A DNA stretch of 64,000 nt from Streptomyces amritsarensis (GTDB taxonomy: Bacteria; Actinomycetota; Actinomycetes; Streptomycetales; Streptomycetaceae). Positions 50,433 to 58,147 of the stretch are shown one piece after another (the stretch's first letter is position 1; every line of letters starts with the position of its first letter). The notes below the pieces were generated by a model. It had not been told where the DNA came from. It saw only the letters and a program-made list of their open reading frames with translations, and ran no database searches. A program made the position numbers and the translations under genes. The stretch is from the NCBI RefSeq assembly GCF_001953875.1, contig NZ_MQUR01000005.1, positions 87,002 to 151,001 of the forward strand, given 5' to 3'.

Positions 50433-50867
50433 GTGTGCCGAGTGCTGCGCCGGGCGAGCCGGATGCTCGGCCGGCGCGGTGCGTTCCTCACGAGCTTCGG
50501 CACTCTGTGGACGCTGTACGGATTTGGGCAGCTCGTCGAGCCAATGCCCACCCGGCAGGGGATACGTCTTCTGCTGTATCTCATGCCCCTGAGCGCCTGG
50601 GCATGTTGCTGGATCGTCGCGGGCCTTGTGGCAGTGGCCGCCGCCTGGCTGCCCGAAGGCCGCGACTGGCTGGCTTTCCCCGCCCTCCTCTTGATGGTCG
50701 TCCCGTGGATGTGCAGCTACGTCGTCAGCTGGTGGCCACTGGACGACAACCCGAAGAGGTGGGTAACAGCACTGATCTGGGCAGTGGCAGCGGTGCCGGT
50801 GATCGTGGTCGCCGGCTGGCGCGAGCCCCCACGGCCCAAGAGAGTTGAGGCGGCTGATGAGCGCTGA
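50433..50867 (+). CDS. second lysis-region membrane protein
   Basis: A 144-residue protein with four membrane segments (FLTSFGTLWTLYGFGQLV, LLLYLMPLSAWACCWIVAGLVAVAAAWL, WLAFPALLLMVVPWMCSYVVSWW, WVTALIWAVAAVPVIVVAGW). GTG 50433 has GGAGGTG upstream. Possibly a holin partner or antiholin. Codon use is slightly less GC-biased than its neighbours. Confidence 0.6.
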   Translation: MCRVLRRASRMLGRRGAFLTSFGTLWTLYGFGQLVEPMPTRQGIRLLLYLMPLSAWACCWIVAGLVAVAAAWLPEGRDWLAFPALLLMVVPWMCSYVVSWWPLDDNPKRWVTALIWAVAAVPVIVVAGWREPPRPKRVEAADER

Positions 50868-51219
50868 ATTGTGGACCGCCGTATCGGGCGGGGTCGTCGG
50901 GGTCGCCTCGGCGGTCGCCACCTTCTGGGGCGGACGCGCGGCGCGCAGGACGCGGAGAGACCACCGGCGGGACGACTTCAAGGCCATCACGGAGCGGATG
51001 GACAAGGAGTTCGACCGGCGCGACGAGCGGATCGACGAGCTGGAGGCGAAGACCGAGCTGCAGGAGCAGAGGCTCGAGGGCGCGAGCGTCGCCATCATCT
51101 ACCTGATCGGCCGCGTGCGTGGGCTCACCGGATACATCCGGTCGGTCGGCATGGAGCCGCCCGCGGCTGACCCCGTGCCCGATCCGGCCAAGCAGTTCAT
51201 CCACGACTTCGACCTGTGA
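50857..51219 (+). CDS. DUF2746-like membrane/coiled-coil protein of the lysis region
   Basis: A 120-residue protein with one N-terminal membrane segment (LWTAVSGGVVGVASAVATFW), then a long charged helix (RRDHRRDDFKAITERMDKEFDRRDERIDELEAKTELQEQRLEG) and a short tail. This layout resembles actinophage lysis-region proteins sometimes considered spanin- or holin-related. Overlaps the previous gene; followed by a strong hairpin. Confidence 0.6.
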   Translation: MSAELWTAVSGGVVGVASAVATFWGGRAARRTRRDHRRDDFKAITERMDKEFDRRDERIDELEAKTELQEQRLEGASVAIIYLIGRVRGLTGYIRSVGMEPPAADPVPDPAKQFIHDFDL

Positions 51220-51230
51220 CCGCAGAAAGG

Positions 51231-51266
51231 CGAAGCCCCCCACCGCTTCCGCGGTGGGGGGCTTCG
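51231..51266. terminator. strong bidirectional terminator closing the late operon
   Basis: A perfect 16-bp stem (arms 51231-51246 and 51251-51266, CGAAGCCCCCCACCGC and complement) with a TTCC loop. It separates the rightward late genes from leftward accessory genes. Confidence 0.88.
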
Positions 51267-51285
51267 CTGTGTCCTCTTCGTCCTG

Positions 51286-51708
51286 TTACCGGGAGGCCCT
51301 GCGCGAGGCAGGTCGCCGGGGCGCGCCAAGCGTGGGGAGCCGCTTGGTGTCGAGCGGTCGCAGGACCGTTCCGATCCGGCCCTCGATCCTGCGCACGAGG
51401 TCTTCCTCGGTGTCCGCTGCCAGCGGGACCAGCATCAGGCGGGTCCACCGAGCGGCGCGTCCGCGCAGTACGTGCTCTTGGACGCGGTCACCGACCGACC
51501 CCTCGCGGATCGCGCTCCCGGTGTAGCGGATGACGTTCTCGAAGTCGGCGGCGATGTAGACGCCCGTCGAGAACTCGTTCCAAGCCCCACCCTCAGTGAT
51601 CTGCAGGACCGTCGAGGCGGCCGGGACGCGCCGCAGCAGCGCGGAGCCAGCGAGATCGCACGCGGTGCCGTAGTTCTCCGGGGTGAGCGTGTACGCGGAG
51701 CGCTTCAT
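51286..51708 (-). CDS. GIY-YIG-like nuclease
   Basis: A 140-residue protein with a GIY-YIG-type pattern: STGVYIAADFENVIRYTGSA (GVY and RYTG at 49-51 and 61-64), DRVQEH (Arg75), RIEGRIGTVLRPLDTKRLP (Glu109). These are the positions of the two tyrosines, catalytic Arg and metal-binding Glu. The C-terminus is a basic Arg/Pro tail. Its ATG overlaps the stop of the 651-residue gene (ATGA), so the two are translated together. Likely a DNA cutter whose target or trigger is set by the larger partner; this is inference. Confidence 0.65.
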   Translation of the reverse strand: MKRSAYTLTPENYGTACDLAGSALLRRVPAASTVLQITEGGAWNEFSTGVYIAADFENVIRYTGSAIREGSVGDRVQEHVLRGRAARWTRLMLVPLAADTEEDLVRRIEGRIGTVLRPLDTKRLPTLGAPRRPASRRASR

Positions 51709-53660
51709 CGGGCGTCACCGCTTTCGTCCAGGTCGGCCCGCATCCGGTCGGCTCGCCGGCGTGCGCCTCGCCACTCCGAGACGAGGTCAGTGATCTCGAC
51801 GAGCGTGTCCCGCACGTCGGAGTTGTTGAACCCCAACGTGTCCACCAGCGCCACGCCATCCTCGCCAGTCACCTTGCCGACCGCCTGGGCCGCGTCGTGC
51901 AGGTCGTCCAGGCGTTCACCGAACTCCTTGAGCGCCGCCGCGAATCGGTCCTCGGGGGTGAGGCGCGTGATGCCTTCCCCGTCGGACAGGTCGGCGACTT
52001 CGCGCAGCCGATCAGGGCTGAGGATCTCGGCGTCCGCGATGCGCTTGTCCTGCGGCATGGTGCCCTTGGCCAGCTCCTGCGGGTCCCGGCCAGCCCGGCC
52101 GTCCAGAACGATCTGGCACAGCTGGCGCAGGCCGACGTCGCTCTTGGCCATCTGCCGCATGATCTGCTGGGGCTCGATGTTGCTGCCGCGGGGGCCGAAC
52201 TCGGAACGGATCAGCAGCTGGGTGCGGCCCCCGACCAGGTGGTAGCTGGCAAGCGTCGCGAGTTCGGCGGTGGCAGGACCGGCAGCGTCACCGGCCTGTA
52301 CGAGTTCGCGACGCGCCTCGGCCAGCAGGTCGAGCGGCTCGCCGAAAGTCAGCTCGACGCCGCGCAGTACCGACCAGCGCCAGGCCCGGTCGAGCGACGA
52401 GCGAAGGGCGGTGAGCCGCTTGTCCGCAGGGAAGCGCCGCAGGGCGACCTCGGCGGCCAGCTGGGTGCGCTCCTCCAGCCTGGGCTTCGCGCCGGTGAGG
52501 TCGACGATCGCCTCGTTGACCGCACGGGCCTGGCGCTTGTTCTGGTGAGGGTTGAGGGCCCCGCAGGCCAGGACGGCGACCTGGTCGGGGAGAAGGCCGT
52601 GCTCGCGGTCCGAACCGTCGAGGACGTCGCGGACCCCTTCCGCGGTCATCCCGCTGGGGACGGGGAGCAGACCGCGCTCGTAGAGGTTGTCCACCGCGGC
52701 GTTCGCCTTGGCGTTCAGCGTCGTCGCGGTGGAGAAGTTCATGGGGGGCGCCATGTGCAGGTGCGCCACGAACCGCCGGCGAGCCCGGTCGAACCCGCGC
52801 GGGGCCGAGAAGCCGATGATCACCCGGGCGTTGGGCATGATCGAGCAGCGGACCGCTCGAGCCTGCTCGTCCGAGACCATGTCGCTGCCGGCCCACTCCA
52901 CAAGGTCTCGGAGCAGGTTGGTCGCGCGGCGGCTTCCGGGACGCAGGTTCCACGCGACGTCCTTGAACGTGATGCCGAGGCCCTTGTGGCTGGCCACGGT
53001 ACGGCCGAACCCATCCGTGGACTCCAGCCTGGTCACGGCGCCCAGGTCCGTGATCACCCGGACGGCGCTCAGCCATCCCGGCGTTTCGATACCGCGGTCG
53101 AGGATGGATTCGACGTGCGGGTTGTTCTCCTCCATGTCGGTGATCCGCGGAGCCATCGCGTCGATCAGCTTGTCGGCGGAGTCCATCTCGAAGGTGAGCA
53201 GCGCCTGCTCCCCGACAGCCCCGAATCGAGGCATGCCGATCGTGCCGCGAGCGTGCGCGTCCTCGAACCGGATGTTGTCCGGCGACGGCAGAACTCGCCA
53301 GGTCACGACGTCGAATTCGATGTACGTGAACTCCTCGGAGCCGAAGCGCTGCACCTTCGGCGAGCGCAGGGCCTGGCGAAGCTGCTGCTGGTCGGCAGCG
53401 GCAGCTGTCAGTGTCTCGGCCAGCTCCTGGCTCAGCCCGGCCGCGATGCCGGCGGCGACGCTCTTGTCGATCACCGCCTGCGAGGCGGGCGGACGAAGGC
53501 GTTCACCGATGCGTCGGTGATCAACGACGTCCGACTCGGAGTTGAAGGAATGCTGCGGCTCGACGGCCGGCGTGGGTACGTGGGACACGGGAGTCTTCCT
53601 CAATCTCTCGACCTGTTCAGAGGGCGAGGGCTGGGACCTGACTCGGCACCGTTCCCCCAC
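51705..53660 (-). CDS. 651-residue protein with ParB-like signature, partner of the GIY-YIG protein
   Basis: Not assigned to a known family with confidence. Residues 1-75 are disordered and similar to the small protein encoded at 54088-54555 (KTPVSHVPTPAVEP; PPASQ; DKSVAA). Residues 85-230 resemble a ParB/DGQHR-type fold: FTYIEFDVVTWRVLPSPDNIRF, NNPHVESILDRGIETPGWLSAVRVITD, and TDGFGRTVASHKGLGI, which fits DGxxRxxAxxxLG at 216-228. The remaining 400 residues are helical and soluble. GTG 53660 has GGGAGGGCAG upstream, shared with the paralogous gene. It could sense or bind DNA or a nucleotide and control the nuclease; defence function is a hypothesis. Confidence 0.6.
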   Translation of the reverse strand: MGERCRVRSQPSPSEQVERLRKTPVSHVPTPAVEPQHSFNSESDVVDHRRIGERLRPPASQAVIDKSVAAGIAAGLSQELAETLTAAAADQQQLRQALRSPKVQRFGSEEFTYIEFDVVTWRVLPSPDNIRFEDAHARGTIGMPRFGAVGEQALLTFEMDSADKLIDAMAPRITDMEENNPHVESILDRGIETPGWLSAVRVITDLGAVTRLESTDGFGRTVASHKGLGITFKDVAWNLRPGSRRATNLLRDLVEWAGSDMVSDEQARAVRCSIMPNARVIIGFSAPRGFDRARRRFVAHLHMAPPMNFSTATTLNAKANAAVDNLYERGLLPVPSGMTAEGVRDVLDGSDREHGLLPDQVAVLACGALNPHQNKRQARAVNEAIVDLTGAKPRLEERTQLAAEVALRRFPADKRLTALRSSLDRAWRWSVLRGVELTFGEPLDLLAEARRELVQAGDAAGPATAELATLASYHLVGGRTQLLIRSEFGPRGSNIEPQQIMRQMAKSDVGLRQLCQIVLDGRAGRDPQELAKGTMPQDKRIADAEILSPDRLREVADLSDGEGITRLTPEDRFAAALKEFGERLDDLHDAAQAVGKVTGEDGVALVDTLGFNNSDVRDTLVEITDLVSEWRGARRRADRMRADLDESGDAR

Positions 53661-53955
53661 CTGCCCTCCCGGCCGGGTGGCCGTCCAGGGTTGTGGCGCA
53701 CCGCCCGACTCGCTGCTCTTTCAGGACATCCGCCGGAGTGACGGATGGAGCCTTGGCTCGACCGGGCCACCGTGATGGCAACGGCCGTGCTGAGCAGATG
53801 AACTGACGATGATGTAACTAGCCGCGAAGGGTAGCACCAGATGCGCCATGTCGAACAGGAATGCCGTTAGGGTCAGTTCAGTCAACCGGGATTGGGGGCG
53901 GACCGCTTTCGAGGGGCGCATCGCCGGTCCGGACGGACGTCGCTTCCGGTGATCC
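53555..53955. repeat. copy A of a ~400-bp duplicated leader/promoter segment
   Basis: This segment matches 54432-54853 over most of its length. The best-conserved part (about 53650-53830 with 54545-54725) lies upstream of the GTG starts and includes the shared ribosome site and an AT-richer promoter-like stretch around 53810-53825 (minus strand CTAGTTACATCATC). The non-coding part is better conserved than the coding part, suggesting shared regulation or an RNA leader. Confidence 0.8.
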
Positions 53956-54087
53956 TTTGCGGCTCCGGGGCTGCGCGCAAAGGAGTGGCCCCGCCGCGAG
54001 CGACGGGGCCGGTGTTGCAGGATGCGGGAGAAGATCCCTAGGCCGTTGGACGGGGGATCCGTCTGGTGGCCGTTCTGTTTTCTGGGG

Positions 54088-54555
54088 CTACCGGGAGTGG
54101 CTGGTCCTCCACTCGCGGAGCCAGTCGAAGCCCTCGGTGGCCGCAGCCTCCGAGCACCCGCCGACGACGGCCATGAGGACGAGGCCGGCGACCCAGATCA
54201 AGAACTTGCGGGCCTTCGCCCGGGGGCGCGCATCCGGCTTTTTGTTCGCCGGCTCCTGCTGCTGGTGGTCGACGGTGGCGTCGGTCGGCGTCTCGGCCGG
54301 CTCGGGGCTCAGCTCGACGGTGTCGTTGGCGGCGACGCTCTTGTCGGGCTCCACCTGCGAGGCGGGCGGACACGGGCGCGCACCGCTGAGCTGGTGATCA
54401 GCGATGTCGGACTCGGCGGCGAGGGGGAGCGGCGGCTCGACGGCCGGCGTGGGTACGTGGGACACGGGAGTCTTTCCTTGGTCTCTCGACCTGCTGACCG
54501 CTTTGGTCAGCAGAGGGCGAGGGTCCAGGGCCTGACTCGGCACCGTTCCCTCCAC
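54088..54555 (-). CDS. single-pass membrane paralogue of the 651-residue protein's N-terminus
   Basis: A 155-residue protein. Residues 28-95 resemble the N-terminal 75 residues of the large protein next to it (KTPVSHVPTPAVEP, ESDIADHQ, PPASQ, DKSVAAN). The large protein's central and C-terminal domains are missing and replaced by a basic stretch and one membrane segment (ARKFLIWVAGLVLMAVVGG) followed by CSEAAATEGFDWLREWRTS. GTG 54555 shares the GGGAGGGCAG site. The membrane form could be an antitoxin-like decoy, an anchor or a toxin; none is proven. Confidence 0.6.
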   Translation of the reverse strand: MEGTVPSQALDPRPLLTKAVSRSRDQGKTPVSHVPTPAVEPPLPLAAESDIADHQLSGARPCPPASQVEPDKSVAANDTVELSPEPAETPTDATVDHQQQEPANKKPDARPRAKARKFLIWVAGLVLMAVVGGCSEAAATEGFDWLREWRTSHSR

Positions 54556-54853
54556 CTGCCCTCCCGGCCGGGTGGCCGTCCAGGGTTATGGCGCACACCG
54601 TCCAACTCGCTGCTCTTTCAGGACATCCGCCGGAGTGACGGATGGGGCCTTGGCTCGACCGGGCCACCGTGATGGCAACGGCCGTGCTGAGCAGACGAAC
54701 TGACGATGATGCGACTAGCCGAGGAGCGTAGCACCAGTTGCGGCATGTCGAACACCGGTGTCGTTAGGGCCAGTTCCGTCGGCCTCGATCGAGGGTGACC
54801 CGCTTCGGATGAGCCAGGTTACCGGATCGATGGGTTCCGCTTTCGGTGATCCT
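54432..54853. repeat. copy B of the duplicated leader/promoter segment
   Basis: This segment matches 53555-53955. Differences include an added 9-bp hairpin CTGCTGACC/GGTCAGCAG (54492-54514) inside the coding part of the small paralogue, and small indels that shift the first codons. The upstream non-coding sequence is nearly the same. Confidence 0.8.
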
Positions 54854-54887
54854 GAGTGCCCTCGGATAGCTGTTCAACAACCGATCG

Positions 54888-55958
54888 TTACTGGTGCTTC
54901 GCCTTGTTCTTGCCGTCCCGCCAGATGACGACCTCCTTCAGGGCTGTCTCCAGGGCGGGCTGGTGAAGGCCATCGTCTGCTACCTGATGGCGGTTGGGTT
55001 CGTACTTGGGAGGTGAGTCCAAGTCGAAGTCCATGAAGCTGAAGTCGAACACCCGGGGATCCACTTCCATGACGTCCTCCACTGGTGACTCGGTGTCAGT
55101 GGCGACGGGCTCTGGCTGGCGGGGCTCACGGATCAATCCGAGGTTCCGAAGTGCGTTACAGGAGTCCTCGTAGGAGTCACGCTTTAGCCGGAATAGACCC
55201 TCCCGCCTCTTTGCGTACAGGTAGACCCCCGACTCCGAATGCTGTGCCGGGAACGCCTGGCTCAGCAGTTGCAAGATGAGCCAGGTGGCGACCTCGGCAG
55301 GCGTGAGCACCTGGACCCAGCCCTGCAGGAAGAAGTCACTGGGGATCGAGAACACTCCGCGGGCCGCGGGTTCCGGCACGACATAGTCAGCCGGAGTGAG
55401 GAGCTTGCCGCGGCCGCTCTCCGGCATCAGCGAGAAGGCTTCGTAGTCCCGGGTGCCGTTCTTCTTGCGTGGCACCTGGACTAGGGCCTGGCCCTCACCA
55501 CCGACAGTCTCAAGAGCCCGTAGCGCCCCTTGCACCTGTCGCACCCGACTGGACTGTCCGTCCCGCTCCTGGAGGACGTTCTCTCGCAGGTAGACGCCCC
55601 CCTTCTGGCTGCTGTAGGCGGAGTCCACAGCTACGAAGTCGGACCAGCCGAGATGACCGGTGAGCTTCCGGCTCGACGTCCACGCTTCACCAGGCTTGAG
55701 GCGGCAGTGCGCCTCGAAGACGGAGAGCAGATAGAACCGCAGCGCGATGCCGCGAGGCGCCAACAACTGGGTCAGCGGCGGGGCCAGGTCCTTCGGGCCG
55801 GAGAGGAGTAGCCGGGAGCGCAGGTACACGCGCTCAGGCTTGTTCCCACCTTGCCAGACAGTCTTCATGGCTTCGTTCACCGGACCGACCTGGCCCGAGT
55901 CCTGCAACTGCTTCAAGCGGCGGAAGCGGCGGTCCAGAGCAGGTATCCCCTTGGGCAT
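54888..55958 (-). CDS. unassigned protein, possible winged-helix replication or regulatory protein
   Basis: A 356-residue soluble protein (MPKGIPALDRRFRRLKQLQD...). LAPRGIALRFYLLSVFEAHCRLKPGEAW, VRQVQGALRALETVGGEGQALVQVPRKKNG and GVYLYAKRREGLFRLKRDSYEDSCNALRNLGLI look like two winged-helix segments in the style of plasmid initiators. The C-terminus is acidic. ATG 55958 has GGGGGA upstream; a longer frame to 56012 would overlap the large inverted repeat. The AT-rich palindrome just upstream may be its own binding site or an origin. Confidence 0.45.
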   Translation of the reverse strand: MPKGIPALDRRFRRLKQLQDSGQVGPVNEAMKTVWQGGNKPERVYLRSRLLLSGPKDLAPPLTQLLAPRGIALRFYLLSVFEAHCRLKPGEAWTSSRKLTGHLGWSDFVAVDSAYSSQKGGVYLRENVLQERDGQSSRVRQVQGALRALETVGGEGQALVQVPRKKNGTRDYEAFSLMPESGRGKLLTPADYVVPEPAARGVFSIPSDFFLQGWVQVLTPAEVATWLILQLLSQAFPAQHSESGVYLYAKRREGLFRLKRDSYEDSCNALRNLGLIREPRQPEPVATDTESPVEDVMEVDPRVFDFSFMDFDLDSPPKYEPNRHQVADDGLHQPALETALKEVVIWRDGKNKAKHQ

Positions 55959-55983
55959 GCGTCCCCCATAACGACTTTGGCCC

Positions 55984-56067
55984 CAACGTTTTGATCCGCA
56001 TATGAGCCTCATCCATATCTATCTATGTATCAATATATGGATCGCTTATATGCGGATCAAAACGTTG
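55984..56067. repeat. 23-bp inverted repeat with nested AT-rich dyad (operator or origin-like)
   Basis: Arm 55984-56006 (begins CAACGTTTTGATCCGCATAT) and arm 56045-56067 are inverted copies with 22 of 23 matches. The 38-base spacer holds a second dyad, ATCCATAT (56011-56018) and ATATGGAT (56035-56042), and is AT-rich, rare in this genome. It lies between the divergent genes at 55958 and 56224. Confidence 0.8.
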
Positions 56068-56223
56068 AGAGACTCCCGCTGACAGCCCCTCAGAGGCCCA
56101 CAGACTCTAAGTGCCGCCCCAACAAGGTGTGAAGGGGCGAAGCGGCCCACCGGTCGCAGGATACGCGAACGGCCCCGGCGGTACCCGGGGCCGCGATAAA
56201 GCACTCAGATGGGAACTAGAGCC

Positions 56224-56409
56224 GTGGCTAATGTACGACGAAACTCCACCGGAAACACCAACGCGCCGGAGCCGCTGCCCCAGCGCTGGGGCCTGATCCT
56301 GACCGCTTCCGCCCTCGCGGGATGGGTCGCCTTCCTGGCCGGCGGTCCGCTGGCAGCCTTCGGTATCGCCCTTGTAGTGGTAGGCACGTTGCACACCATC
56401 CTGGCGTAG
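56224..56409 (+). CDS. small two-segment membrane protein
   Basis: About 61 residues ending in two hydrophobic segments (WGLILTASALAGWVAFLAGG and AAFGIALVVVGTLHTILA). GTG 56224 has GGAACT upstream; ATG 56209 in the same frame is an alternative giving 66 residues. A terminator follows at once. Function unknown. Confidence 0.55.
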   Translation: MANVRRNSTGNTNAPEPLPQRWGLILTASALAGWVAFLAGGPLAAFGIALVVVGTLHTILA

Positions 56410-56414
56410 CGAGC

Positions 56415-56445
56415 AGGCCCCGCCCGTAGCCGTTGGGCGGGGCCT
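56415..56445 (+). terminator. hairpin terminator
   Basis: AGGCCCCGCCC (56415-56425) pairs with 56435-56445; nine-base loop, then TTTGT. Confidence 0.8.
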
Positions 56446-56479
56446 TTGTCCCGGGACTGACCGGCCCCCCATCTTCCTT

Positions 56480-56627
56480 GATCGACAACGTCGATCGCCG
56501 AGGGTCGCGTCCATCAATCGATCGGTTCCTGAACAGGTGTCGCCGGGTCGCGTTCCGTGCGTGCCGACACCCGTCTTGCTGTCCAAGAAGGGTGTCCAAC
56601 AATCTGGAGTGTTCAACAACGTTGAAC
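56480..56627. promoter_or_regulatory. putative resolvase binding sites (res-like dyads)
   Basis: Two 17-bp dyads share the same layout: GATCGAC-AAC-GTCGATC (56480-56496) and GTTCAAC-AAC-GTTGAAC (56611-56627), each with perfect 7-bp arms and an AAC centre. They lie just upstream of the serine resolvase gene, where res subsites that also regulate the gene are usual. Confidence 0.55.
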
Positions 56628-56652
56628 CTCCCTTTTCTGTACGCTAGTTGGC

Positions 56653-57336
56653 ATGACGACCGCCACCCAGTGGGCTGCCGAAGGTGATGACGTCCTCGCC
56701 TCGTTCCCCGCCAACCTGACCGGAGTCCTCCTCGGCTACGCCCGGGTCTCCACCAAGGGCCAGCTCCTCGATCGGCAGATCGCTCTCCTGACCGATTGCG
56801 GCTGCGCCAAGATCTTCGCCGACAAGAAGTCCGGGAAGAACGCCGAGCGCGAGGAACTCTGGAACGCCCTGGAGTACGCGCGCCCCGGGGACACCATCGT
56901 CGTGCCGTCCCTCGACCGGCTCGGGCGCTCCATCCAGGATCTGATCTCGATCGTCGCCGGCCTGCGCAAGCGCGGCATCGGCTTCCGCTCCCTGCACGAA
57001 GCGCTCGACACCACGACCCCCGGCGGGCGCCTGGTGTTCCACGTCTTCGCCGCCCTCGCCGAGTTCATCCGAGAGCTCATCGTCCAGGGAACGCATGAAG
57101 GCCTGGCCGCTGCACGAGCCCGCGGCGAGCGTATCGGCCGACCTCCGGCCATGACCGAAGAGCAGATCCTGCACGCGCGCTCCATGCTCGCCAACCCGGA
57201 GGCGTCGATCAGCTCCATTGCCAAGCTCCTCGGCATCAGCAGGACGACGCTCTACAAGTACGTGCCCGAGCTGAAGGCCGGCCACCGCCCGGCGATCGGA
57301 GCCCAGCCCGGCGACGGACACGCGTTGGAGGCGTGA
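56653..57336 (+). CDS. serine recombinase (resolvase/invertase family)
   Basis: A 227-residue small serine recombinase. The catalytic Ser33 lies in GYARVSTKGQLLDRQIALL; further motifs are VPSLDRLGRSIQDLISIV and GRLVFHVFAALAEFIRELIVQGTHEGLAAARARGERIGRPP. The C-terminal ISSIAKLLGISRTTLYKYVPEL is the DNA-binding HTH. Full length for a Tn3-type resolvase. No transposase gene or terminal repeat was seen nearby, so it may resolve dimers of a plasmid-like or phage-like element. Confidence 0.88.
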   Translation: MTTATQWAAEGDDVLASFPANLTGVLLGYARVSTKGQLLDRQIALLTDCGCAKIFADKKSGKNAEREELWNALEYARPGDTIVVPSLDRLGRSIQDLISIVAGLRKRGIGFRSLHEALDTTTPGGRLVFHVFAALAEFIRELIVQGTHEGLAAARARGERIGRPPAMTEEQILHARSMLANPEASISSIAKLLGISRTTLYKYVPELKAGHRPAIGAQPGDGHALEA

Positions 57337-57446
57337 CCGGCGGAGACCTCGGGGCGCGCGCTGCACGCCGGTTCGATCCCCGACCGCCGGACCGGGGGTA
57401 CCAGGTGGCGCTACCGTCGAGACCCCGACGATCGCAGGAGGCGCTG

Positions 57447-57977
57447 ATGCCGCGCACTGTCCAACGCCCGATCCTGGCGCAGCCGGACGCCCGAGCCCTT
57501 CTGGCAGCGACGCGGGTGGATCCCCTGCTGCACGCCGCCGTGTCGGTGATGCTGATGGCAGGCCTCCGCCCGACCGAGGCGGCCAGGCTGACCGTCGCCG
57601 ACTACGCCCCCGGCGATGAGCCGCGCCTGCGTGTGGTGGGCGGCCGCCACATCCAGATCGCCCGCTCGGCCGCCGTCGCCATGGACGCCTACCTGGCCAG
57701 CCAGGAAGCCGAGCCGGGTGAACCGCTGCTGCTCGGGCTGCAGGAGAACCTGCCCCAGCTGGTCCGGCGGGCTGCCGAACAGGTGGGCGTCCAGGCGGGC
57801 GTCCACTCCCTCCGTAGGGCGGCCATCGCCGCAGCCCTGGAGGACAATCCGCCGCACAGTCACATCGAGGCGTACTTCGGCATCAACAAGGCCCTTGACC
57901 GGAAGGCCTTGACCCCGCTGCCCGAGGGCTACGACGCAGGGATGGCAGCCACCCTCGAGGCCGCGTTCGGTTTCTGA
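57447..57977 (+). CDS. degenerate tyrosine-recombinase-like protein
   Basis: A 176-residue protein matching only the catalytic half of a tyrosine recombinase: VMLMAGLRPTEAARLTVADY (box I Arg41), VHSLRRAAIAAAL (box II H120-xx-R123), then HIEAYFGINKAL where LGH...Y is expected. No N-terminal DNA-binding domain and no sure nucleophile Tyr. ATG 57447 has GCAGGAGG upstream, so it appears to be expressed. It may be a decayed integrase or a DNA-binding relative. Confidence 0.55.
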   Translation: MPRTVQRPILAQPDARALLAATRVDPLLHAAVSVMLMAGLRPTEAARLTVADYAPGDEPRLRVVGGRHIQIARSAAVAMDAYLASQEAEPGEPLLLGLQENLPQLVRRAAEQVGVQAGVHSLRRAAIAAALEDNPPHSHIEAYFGINKALDRKALTPLPEGYDAGMAATLEAAFGF

Positions 57978-58147
57978 CCTCCTGCCGCGTGCAGCCGGGA
58001 GGAGGGGCGGCAGCCGCGCCGTCAAGGCAAGCGCGTAACCCGACCGCGCTGTAGCGGCGCGCAGGGGATCCGTCTCCACAACGACTGGCGCCTGGTGGAC
58101 TGTCCGGCCTGCCGGGGCCGCCTGAGCGTCCCGGTGTGCCCCCGACG

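Noticed and set aside
53861..54397. 178-codon plus-strand frame between the two leader copies
   Set aside because: Antisense to the small membrane paralogue, with no ribosome site and shadow-like composition.
57365..57385. GGTTCGATCCC, like a tRNA T-loop
   Set aside because: The flanking bases do not form a T stem or acceptor stem, and no anticodon arm is present upstream.
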